Positions 32,587-41,589 of a stretch of 64,000 nucleotides of DNA are shown piece after piece. The stretch lies in assembly GCF_047496725.1 (NCBI RefSeq), contig NW_027328669.1, positions 970,001 through 1,034,000 on the forward strand, read 5' to 3'. The notes under the pieces are model-generated. The model was given only the letters and a program-made list of their open reading frames with translations. It had not been told where the DNA came from and did no database searches. A program made the translations under genes and the position numbers. How positions within the stretch are numbered: position 1 is the stretch's first letter; each line of letters starts with the position of its first letter. Origin of the DNA: Anoplolepis gracilipes (taxonomy: Eukaryota > Arthropoda > Insecta > Hymenoptera > Formicidae).

Positions 32587-34077
32587 AGTAAATATAATAA
32601 GAGAGTTCTAATCCAGGGATCTGAGAGGGGTGAGGTAAGCGGGAGGGACGAGGCGAAGTACTTCGTCCGCCGTACTGACGGGGGAAAGGGTGGTACCAAA
32701 AAATCCCCCTGATTGGGGGGGGCATACATATGGTTCCGCACGTGGAGGGAGTGTCCTCTCCGACTGACTGCGGAGGTCTGATGGTGAGAGAGAGGAATGT
32801 CAACTGTTATAGATAAAATAATCACCTCACTCTGTTTATCCATAATGTATATTTGCAATAAATAATTACGTTCGCAACGCGTTAGAGGGAGACGGTGCGA
32901 TAGACGTTCGCAACGTGGTAGAGGGAGACGGTGCGATAGACGTTCGCAACGCGATAGAGGGAAAAGGTGCTATAGGCGTTCGCAACGCGGTAGAGGGAGA
33001 AGGTGCTATAGACGTTCGCAACGTGGTAGAGGGAGAAGGTGCTATAGGCGTTCGCAACGCGGTAGAGGGAGAAGGTGCTATAGGCGTTCGCAACGAGGTA
33101 GAGGGAGACGGTGTTATAGGTGTTCGCAACGCGTTAGAGGGAGACGGTGCTATAGGCGTTCTATATTGCATAGGACAAGGAGAGTATGACGTGGTGTGAG
33201 AAGGAAAGCGCTGTATGTGTATGACAAGGGAGTGCATGATGATAGGAAAAGGAGAGCATGATGATAAGAAAGGAAGAGCATGATGGTAGGAAAAGGAGAT
33301 ATGGGTGCGAGAGAAAAGAATAGAGAGGAAGAAGGATAGCGAGAAGGAGAGCGTGTTATGGGGTGCGAGAGAAAGAATAGAGAGGAAGGAGGATAGCGGA
33401 AGCGCGATAAGACGGAGGCTAAGGCGTACGCGAGAAAAAGATAATTTTTGTATGTTAATTTTTTTATAATATTAAATCTTATCTTATTATCTAATTATAT
33501 CTAATACAGAGGAAGAAGGATGGGATAGATGATGAAGGTGGATAAGTAAGAAATATACACAAGTTTAACATAAATTTTTATTTAAAAATGTGTATGTGTA
33601 TACATATAAAGTGTGTGTGTGTGTGTGTGTGTTTTAAAATTAAAAAAGAATAGAAATTGTAATAGAAAATTTAAAAAATTAAAATAGTTATATGTTTAAT
33701 TATAAAAATATAAAAAAGAATTAAAATTATAGTAGAAAATTTAAAAAATTAAAAATTTGTAGGGGCGAGGCGCCAGGGGAACTCTTCATAGCTGCGTCTG
33801 TAACAGAAATGAACATTTTTATTAGTACTTTAAAAATATTTTCTAAAATGATAAAAATTATAAATACTCACAATCTATTCGGAGTCTCTCATCTGACGAC
33901 CTGGAATCCTCCTACAGAGTTTCGGGGAGCCACGGTTCCTCTGTCTCCCACACCTCATACGGAAGCTCACCAAAGAGTTTCCGCAAACAAAGACGATCCT
34001 TGTTAAACTGAGGAGTTACCTCCTCACACCTCCGGTTCTCGAGAGTGTCACCCCAAAGATCGTCACGCACCCATGCG
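32587..34077. repeat. Polinton left terminal inverted repeat
   Basis: Pairs with 49230-50669. From the outside it has a GC-rich 250-bp end, a 36-bp minisatellite, an AGGAGAGCATGATG-rich stretch, an AT-rich stretch with a GT microsatellite, and a coding exon. Similarity stops at ACGCATGGGTGCG near 34077. Confidence 0.93.
32872..33165. repeat. 36-bp minisatellite in left TIR
   Basis: About eight copies of a unit like GTTCGCAACGCGGTAGAGGG followed by AGAAGGTGCTATAGGC. Thirty-six is a multiple of three, so frames stay open on both strands; I regard these as by-products. The right TIR has about 6.5 copies. Confidence 0.93.
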
Positions 34078-34403
34078 TATAACTCTCTCTCATGGCGCCG
34101 GAACATCCTATTAATTTGTCTATCGTAAATAATTACAAATCCCTTAATTTTTACATCAGCCTGTGACTCGTATTGTAAAAAAACATTATTATTAGTACTA
34201 TTAGTAACGCTATTAGTACCAATATTATTAAAAAAGTAAATACTTACGTTTTTAAATGCTATATTTAGCACAACTCTTATTAATTCATGTGCGAGATCCC
34301 TCATCGTCCTTGCCAAATAACGCCAGTTTTGAGTAAAAATTATATCCACTAACGAACACATCTCGTGGTGTGGCATCCTTAAAACTTGCGCACTTTCGTT
34401 CAC
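33912..34403 (-). CDS. Polinton gene ending in the left TIR, unknown function
   Basis: A 163-codon frame whose last 55 residues (from YAWVRDDLWGD to EEPWLPETL) lie in the TIR and are shared with the gene at 49137-49436. The N-terminal part (EMCSLVDIIFTQNWRYLART) is unique. An in-frame segment 34161-34247 has a consensus donor AAC-GTAAGT and acceptor GAGTCACAG and is 87 nt, a multiple of three, so it may be an intron whose retention keeps the frame. In this copy the last codons are cut by TAG where the right TIR has CAG. I do not recognise the protein family. Confidence 0.55.
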   Translation of the reverse strand: MNESAQVLRMPHHEMCSLVDIIFTQNWRYLARTMRDLAHELIRVVLNIAFKNVSIYFFNNIGTNSVTNSTNNNVFLQYESQADVKIKGFVIIYDRQINRMFRRHERELYAWVRDDLWGDTLENRRCEEVTPQFNKDRLCLRKLFGELPYEVWETEEPWLPETL

Positions 34404-34833
34404 AGACTAACACAGTTTTGATGAAAGTTCTAACGGAGTTAGCCAACGTCTCGGGAAAGAAAAGTAGGGGATGTATAGCAGCGAGGTCGATAGATAAAAG
34501 ATCTTTTGAGCCTTTTTCAGTTTTTTTTCAACACATGTGTGTGTATTAAATGAGTTATGACAAGGAGAGTATGATGTGTAAGGAAAGGAGAGAGCATGAT
34601 GGTAAGGAAAGAAGGTGATAGTAAAAGAAATATAAATGTATAAAAATTCCAAATTTATTTAAAATTAAAAATTATAATTACAGAATATAGAAAATAATAC
34701 TTAAACTATAGTTTTTAATGTAAATATGGGTTGATTGAACCTTCATGATGATGATTCGACCATCAATTGAATATTTTAAATACATTTTGTAAAGCGCAAT
34801 TTCGTACATGTCTATCGCAACGCAGAGTAGCAT
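34404..34833. other. Non-coding, with AAGGAGAGTATGATG repeats
   Basis: 34555-34625 repeats the GACAAGGAGAGTATGATG motif found in the TIRs and at 37610-37785. No gene visible. Confidence 0.6.
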
Positions 34834-35211
34834 CTAAAGCAGGAACGTCAATGTCTCGATAATAAGACCAATTCTCGCATCGTCTTCCAGGAAATTTGTC
34901 AACCATTCTCGTTTTTCATGTCCTTTGACATACACTCGAGAAGATGCATCTTTCAACGTCACAGCCTCAGTGATTAAACGTTTAGCCATGTAGTATGGAA
35001 CGTTTCCATCTTCCCATTGCAGATTGTGATGTTTTCCAACCAACCATGCAACCTGAAATCTCTCAGACCTCGTGAGCAAACGGAATGGTGTAAGACTCGT
35101 AAAAATATAATGAGACAGTACAGATCCTTGAGTCAGAATCGCAATTTCTTTCACGATAAATTTTTTATCGATAATAAATCCTTGAAGATCCACAAACGTT
35201 GGCACAACCAT
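34834..35211 (-). CDS. Conserved small Polinton protein (FVDLQGF type)
   Basis: An open frame of 125 codons beginning MVVPTFVDLQGFIIDKKFIV, with SHYIFTSLTPFRLLTRSERF, QWEDGNVPYYMAKRLI and YVKGHEKREWLTNFLEDDAR. Similar small proteins recur in insect Polinton-like sequences in my recollection. The spaced acidic residues (VDL...KGHEK...LEDDAR) recall nucleases of the DEDD type, but that is only a guess. It is the most downstream of the minus-strand capsid cluster. No membrane segment or signal peptide. Confidence 0.6.
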   Translation of the reverse strand: MVVPTFVDLQGFIIDKKFIVKEIAILTQGSVLSHYIFTSLTPFRLLTRSERFQVAWLVGKHHNLQWEDGNVPYYMAKRLITEAVTLKDASSRVYVKGHEKREWLTNFLEDDARIGLIIETLTFLL

Positions 35212-35366
35212 AATGAAAAGATATTAGCGAGAACTACGACTGACGTTAATCATCGAGTATCGCAAGTTTTTATGTTATATGATCCGGTATGCGATTCTCC
35301 AATTTCGTTTACAGAAGATTCGAACGTTAGTTGGTTGATAAGACGAGCGTTCCTGCTCGTGTTAAT

Positions 35367-36561
35367 TCATGTAATTTTACGTACTACGTTCGTTAGAAGA
35401 TTGTATTCGACAACGCGATCATGCAAAATGAAACAATAAGCGGTAGTGTTTGCCGGCACATTTTCCTTACAATCAAATTCTATTCTTACGTTTACGGTAG
35501 CATTTTTTACCGATTCGTTTTGTCGAGAACAATCGATGATTACAAACGGACCGTAAAGTAGAAACAGTGAGACGGTGAGGCTCGGTTCGAGGTACTCGTA
35601 TCCGTAATAGTTTTTGCAGAAACGCGCGTACGTGTCGTATAGAACCGACCATCTGTTTTTATCGAAATCCAGATGATGTCGTCGTACGGATAACATTCCG
35701 AGTTCAGATAAAGTTTCACGTTTGTTAATTTGCAGTCGTCGAATTTACTCATATCCTCGAGCATAACATTCTTCCGACCTGTCTGCAGAGCAAAGATAAC
35801 GTATTGTGGTTTCTCCAGCTGAGTCGCAGTCTTAATGGCCCACGAATGCTTGGTTGTACGTTGCAACAGCGGAAACTCGTACAGATCCCACGAGCGAAAA
35901 CCCATGCTGAGGTAGCGTCCGCTTTCCAGAGCGCGCAGCATAGACAACTTCTTAATTTCACTCAACAGCACATGTGGCATTCGCCATAGTATCTTAAATA
36001 TGTTGATCACAGGCTCCACCGCCGAAGCTCTAACCAGACAATTGTTGTCATTGCACGATCGTATTAAGATCAACTCGTGACAAGCGTTAATTACTATGCG
36101 TCTGTAATCCTCGCAAAATCCCAATAACATGTAGAGCGGTACGCAAAAATTAAAGTGTCCATTCACAGTAATTGGATCACTTCAGCATTTTTCATAATCA
36201 CGCTTCTATCGGATGATATTGTTACATAGTTTTTGAGCATACTTGTTATTTCCACGTTTCTGTTGCGATCAATCTCCACGCCATTGAGTTCGTATCGAAT
36301 CTCGTCAAACATGAATGCTACGCAATTATTTTGCAGTACCACATTAGATCCGTCAGTTGGATTGTTTATCTTCAATTCTCCCTCGATGTATAAGAAACTC
36401 TCGTACGGCAATGTATACAGATCCTGTTGTTGTATGGGTATTCTTATCTCGTCACTGTGTCCGAACGTTGTGTTGGCGAATGGGTTGTATGCGTGAGTCT
36501 CAATCTTGACGATGCGATCGTCAAAGATTGGTTCGTCCGCGATGTTGAGAATGTCAGTCAT
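35367..36561 (-). pseudogene. MCP: Polinton major capsid protein, double jelly-roll (frameshifted)
   Basis: The main shell protein of the predicted virion. It starts MTDILNIADEPIFDDRIVKI (36561) and contains QQDLYTLPYESFLYIEGELK and FMFDEIRYELNGVEIDRNRN in the first frame. After a frame change near 36180 come HFNFCVPLYMLLGFCEDYRR and LESGRYLSMGFRSWDLYEFP. After a second change near 35683 come LDFDKNRWSVLYDTYARFC and the end IDCSRQNESV...VVEYNLLTN. The span is about 398 codons, near the family's insect size. It lies just upstream of the small protein at 34834 and downstream of the minor capsid gene, the usual cluster. Confidence 0.85.
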
Positions 36562-36564
36562 CGT

Positions 36565-36747
36565 TCAAATGTTTCGCACCGCGAATCCCAAAGATTGTAA
36601 AAACGCAACGTTTGATGCGTTCAATTTCTTTTTCTTAGTGCAAGATGATTGCGTATTAGCAAATCTCGATGTTGTTGTTGTTGTCACGGGCGTCGTAAAA
36701 ATTGTGTTGTCTCTCACGTCTTTCGATCCGTTCAGCACGAGCATCAC
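36565..36747 (-). CDS. Short Polinton ORF between capsid genes
   Basis: A 60-codon frame squeezed between the two capsid genes with only 3-4 bases on either side, which argues for a real gene. It ends KKKKLNASNVAFLQSLGFAV. Thr-rich middle. Function unknown; a peptide in this position could be a cement or core peptide, but nothing shows this directly. Confidence 0.4.
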   Translation of the reverse strand: MMLVLNGSKDVRDNTIFTTPVTTTTTSRFANTQSSCTKKKKLNASNVAFLQSLGFAVRNI

Positions 36748-36750
36748 ACG

Positions 36751-37521
36751 CTAATTTTGCCGCCATCGTACATGCACTCTAATGGTGATCTCTTCTCCTC
36801 GAAAATCGAGTAATCGTCTTTCCTGATCGACAACGCGTAACGTTAAATCCGTAATACTCCGTACGATGATCGGTAGGTAAATGATGTGCGCCGGTGTTTC
36901 CGATATCTTATATCCTGGTGGTACCTTCGGTGAAAATTCATGTATCGTATGAACGAGTTTACCGTTGTTGTACGCACCCGCGGTAACATTACATTCGACG
37001 CGGATAATGTTCACGTTGATAATGTTAATCGGCATGTCCGACTCGTACCATTTCTGCAGTATACGGTTCGAGAATCCTAGCAGCGATCCAATGTTATTAG
37101 GCTTGCTAAAATTTATTCTGTAGGCGCATTTGATCTCGCTCCGTATCGTATTATAATTAGCGCGGAGCACTATCGGCCATTCTCCAGTCTCATCGTCGTC
37201 ATCAAAGTCATCGTCGTCAGTTCGTTTTTTATCACCATCACGAACTGTGTGTTGCGAACGTTTTCGTGAAATTGTTTTTTTAAAAAATTCATGTATCGTT
37301 TGCAGCTCGTACGATCCCTCGGGAATCGTAATTTCCGCATCGTCTTTGCCAAAGTAAAATTTATTATTCGAGGAATTCACGTTCGATAGCGTGTGATAAC
37401 TCTCAAAATCCGCTAGACCGAGTTCGTATTCACCATCGCTTAAATGTACGGTGGGCGAATAATTTGCCGCGAGAACACTGCTCTTCCCAGTCAGCGTGAA
37501 TGTTATAGACATGTTGACCAA
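36751..37521 (-). CDS. mCP: Polinton minor capsid (penton-like, single jelly-roll) protein
   Basis: A fully open 256-codon frame. The N-terminus MVNMSITFTLTGKSSVLAAN is followed by HLSDGEYELGLADFESYHTL and NNKFYFGKDDAEITIPEGSY. Next come a variable acidic loop (TDDDDFDDDDETGEW) and IGSLLGFSNRILQKWYESD. The C-terminus is RRLLDFRGEEITIRVHVRW. This matches the minor capsid protein that forms pentons in Polinton-like viruses. Its position next to the major capsid gene and same strand support this. The start is the ATG at 37521 (or the next Met three codons in). Confidence 0.82.
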   Translation of the reverse strand: MVNMSITFTLTGKSSVLAANYSPTVHLSDGEYELGLADFESYHTLSNVNSSNNKFYFGKDDAEITIPEGSYELQTIHEFFKKTISRKRSQHTVRDGDKKRTDDDDFDDDDETGEWPIVLRANYNTIRSEIKCAYRINFSKPNNIGSLLGFSNRILQKWYESDMPINIINVNIIRVECNVTAGAYNNGKLVHTIHEFSPKVPPGYKISETPAHIIYLPIIVRSITDLTLRVVDQERRLLDFRGEEITIRVHVRWRQN

Positions 37522-37994
37522 ACTGTTTAACGAATACTAAATTAAATAGCGCAATGTATGTCTTTAAATTCGCGTGTATCGACCGCTCGGAGAAACTGCA
37601 AGCACAATAGAGCGTAGGACAAGGAGAGTACGACGTGGTGTAAGAAGGAAGGCGCTATAGGCGTAGGACAAGGAGAGCATGTTGATGAGAAAAAGGCAGC
37701 GCTATAGGCATAGGACAAGGAGAGTATGATGTGTAAGGAAAGGAGAGAGCAAAGGAGAAGGCTGCAGTAAAAGAAATATAAACGTAACTTATTAAGATAT
37801 TAAAAGTATTCTTGACACATTTCCAATAAACTACGCATTTCGATTAAAAAAATATATCAATGTAACTTATTATTATATAATATACAGGAAGAAGGATAGG
37901 ATTTTGTAAAGAAGATACATAGGGATATAAATGTTTAATATATAATTTTTATTCAAAATGTGTTTTCATACATATAATGTGTATGTGTTAAAAT
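37522..37994. repeat. Duplicated protease-end sequence and AGGAGAG module
   Basis: 37563-37610 repeats the end of the protease gene (also at 37998-38040): TTCGCGTGTATCGACCG...GAAACTGCAAGCACAAT. Between the two copies lie three GGACAAGGAGAGTATGATG-type units like those in the TIRs. So about 430 bp were inserted or duplicated at the 3' end of the protease gene. No additional gene. Confidence 0.7.
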
Positions 37995-38357
37995 TTAAAT
38001 TCGCGTGCATCGACCGTTCGGAGAAACTGCAAGCACAATTGTCCGCAGATGCTTTGATTATAAGTTTGATAGGATGTATGATTATAATCTATTTTTGACA
38101 TATTTAAATATTGTATCAATTCATTCGGCGGGCGAAGATTGCCAAAACTGTCAAAATATATAGCGCGATTCCCTCTCTTTGCATACCCAGTGAGTACCCG
38201 AGCCTTTAGCGTTATCCAAATTTATGATGCCGCTCTCGTTTCGATATATACCGCCGATCGGTAATGAGTCACGCATAAAAACACCTCTAAAATACGGAAT
38301 GCGCATACGTTTTGCTAGTTGCAGCAGTTGTACGTTGGTAGTTGCACCCTCTGGCAT
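37995..38357 (-). pseudogene. PRO: Polinton adenovirus-type cysteine protease (frameshifted)
   Basis: Predicted virion maturation protease that cuts capsid and core precursors. It starts near MPEGATTNVQLLQLAKRMRI (38357). The conserved block RIPYFRGVFMRDSLP is followed by the catalytic His in GSGTHWV (38192). A frame change follows at once, after which IYFDSFGNLRPPNELI and the oxyanion Gln and catalytic Cys in NQSICGQLCLQFL are found (about 38060-38020). The size of about 120 residues is normal for Polinton proteases. All catalytic residues are visible, but in two frames. Confidence 0.82.
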
Positions 38358-38690
38358 TTTTAATGTCTCTTTGACGTTTTTTTTTTCTTCTTTCTCATTG
38401 AGACTCCTCGTTCGTATTTGTATGGCGCGAGATACAATCCGCGACCTTCCATGGCGCGATTGTGACGTAGCATCTCTTGCAAACTGACGTTGCGTAGCTT
38501 TTCCGTCGTTTACCATCTTTGCTACACCAGCCGCTCCACCAATCAGAGATCCGAGAGCACCCAACACTGGTAGAATCGGTAACACGCCCCCGCGTTTCGC
38601 TACCGGAAGTATTCGTTTTTTCGTAATCTTCTTCGTCGACGACTTTTTCATCCTCATACCCATTTTCGTCTTTGCTTTCATGGCCGTCTA
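38358..38690 (-). pseudogene. Basic pX-like core protein region
   Basis: Reads MKAKTKMGMRMKKSSTKKIT then a hydrophobic Gly-rich stretch GGVLPILPVLGALGSLIGGA, then AKMVNDGKATQRQ. After a frame change near 38470 come RHNRAMEGRGLYLAPYKYER. Lys/Arg-rich plus a glycine-rich hydrophobic segment resembles adenovirus-type core or membrane-active peptides (pX/VI-like); this is an inference from composition and position between PLA2 and protease. It is in the same frame as the PLA2 domain, separated from it only by a TAG at 38688. Confidence 0.6.
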
Positions 38691-38997
38691 AACGGCCGTG
38701 GCGACTGCTCTTTCGCCAAAATTCGAATCTTTCGCGATAATACGTTCTCGCGCCCTCGCAGCTAGTATACGATCCGCTACGTGTCGTTCGCCGAGGTCGT
38801 TGCTTCGCGAGTAAGCTAAATCGTGTTCACGACACGCGACGTCCAATGGGTTGATGCCTCGATCGCCTCTAACCAATCGTTCTTATAAAAGAAGTTCCCG
38901 GTCCGCAAAACTAATATCCAGGAATATGTAATTCGATAGGGAGTGCGTTTATCGCGCGATTCAACAGACCACAGCCTCTTACGGTTTTCGCTGACAT
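38688..38997 (-). pseudogene. Phospholipase A2-like domain protein (internal stop)
   Basis: PLA2 domains of this kind help small viruses breach endosomal membranes. From the ATG at 38997 the frame reads ...INALPIELHIPGY, then a TAG at 38912, then the calcium-loop signature FCGPGT. It continues through NPLDVACREHDLAYSRSNDL, with the His-Asp catalytic pair and Tyr, and the helix RILAARARERI. Spacing fits the parvovirus-type PLA2 fold. It overlaps the end of the upstream gene by 19 bp in another frame. The TAG removes activity in this copy. A second TAG at 38688 separates it from the pX-like region; the frame is otherwise continuous, so a PLA2-pX fusion is likely in intact relatives. Confidence 0.75.
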
Positions 38998-39242
38998 TCG
39001 TAACAATCTTTTATCATCGGCGCTGGACCGTCAATGTGCGTTCGTTGCCACGGTCGATTGTAATGTTCGAAATAGCGACGATAGGTCTGAACCTCCGAAG
39101 CCTTTATGTATTCCGGAAGTTTGTCCCACAGACGTTCCACGTAACGACCAAACTGTTTCAATAAAATAATCTTCGGTATATATTGCAACTGTTCTGAAGT
39201 AAGGTTGAGAATATCACAGTCATCCGACAGTGAAAGAAACAT
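38979..39242 (-). CDS. Conserved small Polinton protein, unknown
   Basis: 87 codons, start MFLSLSDDCDILNLTSEQLQ, then ILLKQFGRYVERLWDKLPEY and ends YNRPWQRTHIDGPAPMIKDC. Charged, no membrane segment. It is the first gene of the minus-strand virion cluster, about 100 bp from the divergent ATPase gene, so the intergenic 39243-39342 probably holds a two-way promoter. A protein of this type recurs in insect Polintons in my recollection; function unknown. Confidence 0.6.
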   Translation of the reverse strand: MFLSLSDDCDILNLTSEQLQYIPKIILLKQFGRYVERLWDKLPEYIKASEVQTYRRYFEHYNRPWQRTHIDGPAPMIKDCYECQRKP

Positions 39243-39342
39243 GTTTGATACTGAGCGGTTTCGATTTGATGCGCATCTATAAATAGGCTCTCCTCACCCT
39301 CCTCCTCCTCAGAAAGTATCGTTAAGTCTGATTAGACAAGTC

Positions 39343-40035
39343 ATGCGATTCGTGCTACAACGAACGGTAATTAAAGTAACAAATTTTGACAATAGGCTAA
39401 TGCCTGAAAAAGAAATACACAAACATGGAAAAATGTTACCGAATACAATACGCGGTTTCATTTGCGGCCCTTCGAATTGTGGTAAAACTAACTTGTTGAT
39501 AAGCTTGATAAAAAGTCCAAACGGCATACGCTTTGAAAATTTATACATATATTCAAAATCGCTTCAACAACCAAAATATCAATATTTGGAAAATTTACTA
39601 TTATCGATAGATGAAATTGGTTACTTTACGTTCTCTAATAACAGCGATGTCATTCCATCGAGAGAGGCGCTTCCGAATTCGGTTTTTATCTTTGATGACG
39701 TGACATGCGACAAGCAAGATACGATAAGAGAGTACTTCTCAATGGGTCGACACTCAAGCGTCGATTGTTTCTATCTCTTTCAAACGTATGCCAAGATACC
39801 CAAGCATCTTATACATCTTATCAATGCTAATCTGTTGATTTTATTTAAACAAGACGGTACAAACTTGCGACATGTGTACAACGATCATGTAAATACTGAC
39901 ATGTCGTACGATGATTTTAGCGCGTTATGTCAAAAATGTTGGCAGCACAAGTATGGATTTCTAGTAATTGACAAAGATAGTTCAATGAGCAATGGACGTT
40001 ACAGAAGAGGTTTTAATGAATTTGCGGTACCGTAA
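39343..40035 (+). CDS. ATPase: Polinton genome-packaging ATPase (FtsK/HerA type)
   Basis: Motor that would pump the element's DNA into capsids. A full-length open frame of 230 codons. Walker A is GPSNCGKTN at residues 42-50, Walker B is VFIFDDV at residues 114-120, and FQTYAKIP follows at about 147-153. The C-terminal CQKCWQHKYGFLVID is typical of the Polinton and virus A32-like branch. Size is normal. The first gene of the plus-strand group, divergent from 38979-39242. No visible damage. Confidence 0.9.
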   Translation: MRFVLQRTVIKVTNFDNRLMPEKEIHKHGKMLPNTIRGFICGPSNCGKTNLLISLIKSPNGIRFENLYIYSKSLQQPKYQYLENLLLSIDEIGYFTFSNNSDVIPSREALPNSVFIFDDVTCDKQDTIREYFSMGRHSSVDCFYLFQTYAKIPKHLIHLINANLLILFKQDGTNLRHVYNDHVNTDMSYDDFSALCQKCWQHKYGFLVIDKDSSMSNGRYRRGFNEFAVP

Positions 40036-40086
40036 AATGATCAGTTGCTATCGAAACATTGACAGAGCAACGTCTACATAAAAAAC

Positions 40087-41168
40087 ATGAGTGATAACAG
40101 TGATCGTGAAAAGATTCCGCGAAAAATTGTACAGACGAGCGAGTCAATTCGCAAAAAATATCGCGCGTTAAAAACTGGTAAAATTGAGGAAGATGTAGCG
40201 TTGGAGAAACAGTTTAAGCCGATTAGCGAGCCTCTAAAACAACTTGTTCAAAATACCATCGATGTAGAATCGACGTATCGAAAATCGAGCCGTTCGATAT
40301 ACTCGAAAAAGACCATGTGGAAAAGAAAATTATTAAAGTTAAAAAACGACCAAGAATCTCATTGAATGATTTGAGCTCAAAGCAAAAACGATTAAATGTC
40401 TCATTAAATGATTTGCCGATAACTTCTACACCGAATCAAAGACGAACGGACACATCAGATAGAAATTGCGTAACCGCGTCAATTATCGTACGAGCAACCA
40501 CCCGCCGACGAAATTTTTGAAACTACACCCGATTCGTTGGTTACAACGGTTCAACGTGAATTGCAAACGTCCGCAGGTGTAAACATATTTCGAGAGTATT
40601 TAGGTCCACTCGGACAAAAATATATACTAACTGTTATGAATCAAGATAAAGATAAAGCTATGGATTATGTGTACGGCATTAAGTTTTCTAACGATGGAAT
40701 AATCCTCGGTGATAAACATTTTGACGTAGACAAAAATGATAATATAATTATCAATGAAGTAAAATATACGGGAACGCCGGTCTCTATGAATTAATTTTCA
40801 AAAAAATCCCCGACGATGAAATATACATCGAAGATGATTTACTTAAATATAAAAGTATATTACTAGCGACGAATGCGCATAAACGTGGGAATAAAGCACA
40901 TAATCTAGTATTAGGGACTAAAGGATATAAGTATAAAAATGTAATTGCACCGTTATTTTCTAGCAGAAAAGCTGGAAAAGGTATACTACCGCGCGCTATA
41001 ACTCTAAACGACAATAAGATCGACTACGTGCATTGGAACGATCCAAACGAGTTGGTAGATCGTCTGCGATTACTGGATGCTTTGCGTCGAGCCGGTAACA
41101 ATGCTCACGACAATGAAATCATGTCGATTATCAAAGAACTTCGCGAAGATGGTCTTATTATAAGTTGA
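40087..41168 (+). pseudogene. Conserved Polinton protein of unknown function (frameshifted)
   Basis: Open pieces in changing frames make up one gene of about 360 codons. The N-terminus is SDREKIPRKIVQTSESIRKK and ALEKQFKPISEPLKQLVQN (40087-40300). The middle is FREYLGPLGQKYILTVMNQD and DKHFDVDKNDNIIINEVKY (40540-40780). The C-terminus is LATNAHKRGNKAHNLVLG, ITLNDNKIDYVHWNDPNELV and HDNEIMSIIKELREDGLIIS (40860-41168). Charged and probably cytoplasmic or nuclear. It sits between the ATPase and the fibre-like ORF. Frame changes lie near 40330, 40530 and 40790. No domain recognised. Confidence 0.65.
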
Positions 41169-41552
41169 ATGATGTCTCGACAAAACTAATCAGTCGATCA
41201 GCGTCGCGTGACACTTTACGAAGCGTCAGAAAAAAATGCCTATCAACAAATTTGACTTATTCGATTCAAGAAATGATGCACCTAACCGGTACAAACGGCT
41301 CTTGGGATAGATTGGTAAAAAGTTATGTGCACGAAAATGCTCTGTGTCGTTTCAGACTTCGATGTGAGGTCGCATAAGATTCGCCGTGTAGCGCAACCTG
41401 AGGCTGACACCAATGCCGTCAACAAATTGTACGTGCAGTTCTGCGTTAAAAGATTAATGAATCGACAGAAAGAATCAGACGAGAAGCTTACTTCGCATGA
41501 GAAGGACGTGCGAACATTACAGATTGCTAAACAAACTTCAACGCGCGGCTAA
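41165..41552 (+). pseudogene. Short protein with AVNKxYV fibre-like motif and coiled coil
   Basis: Two overlapping frames. The first (41165-41377) reads SIQEMMHLTGTNGSWDRLV. The second (41325-41552) reads DVRSHKIRRVAQPEADTNAV then NKLYVQFCVKRLMNRQKESD and a charged helix SDEKLTSHEKDVRTLQIAKQ. The DTNAVNKLYV segment followed by a helix resembles a motif frequent in phage and virus tail-fibre shafts (DAVNKxYVD). An attachment or structural role is therefore possible, but this is inference from one short motif. Gene order: between the unknown protein and the integrase. Confidence 0.45.
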
Positions 41553-41589
41553 CGCTAACTCAGAGACAGCTATCAACCTGAATGAGCAT

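Noticed and set aside
32872..33165. Possible CRISPR-like array
   Set aside because: Units are directly adjacent with no spacers, and the context is a eukaryotic transposon.
32866..33237. Open frames of 90-120 codons through the TIR minisatellite, on both strands
   Set aside because: The 36-bp unit is a multiple of three, so any stop-free unit stays open; sequence is pure repeat and present equally on both strands.
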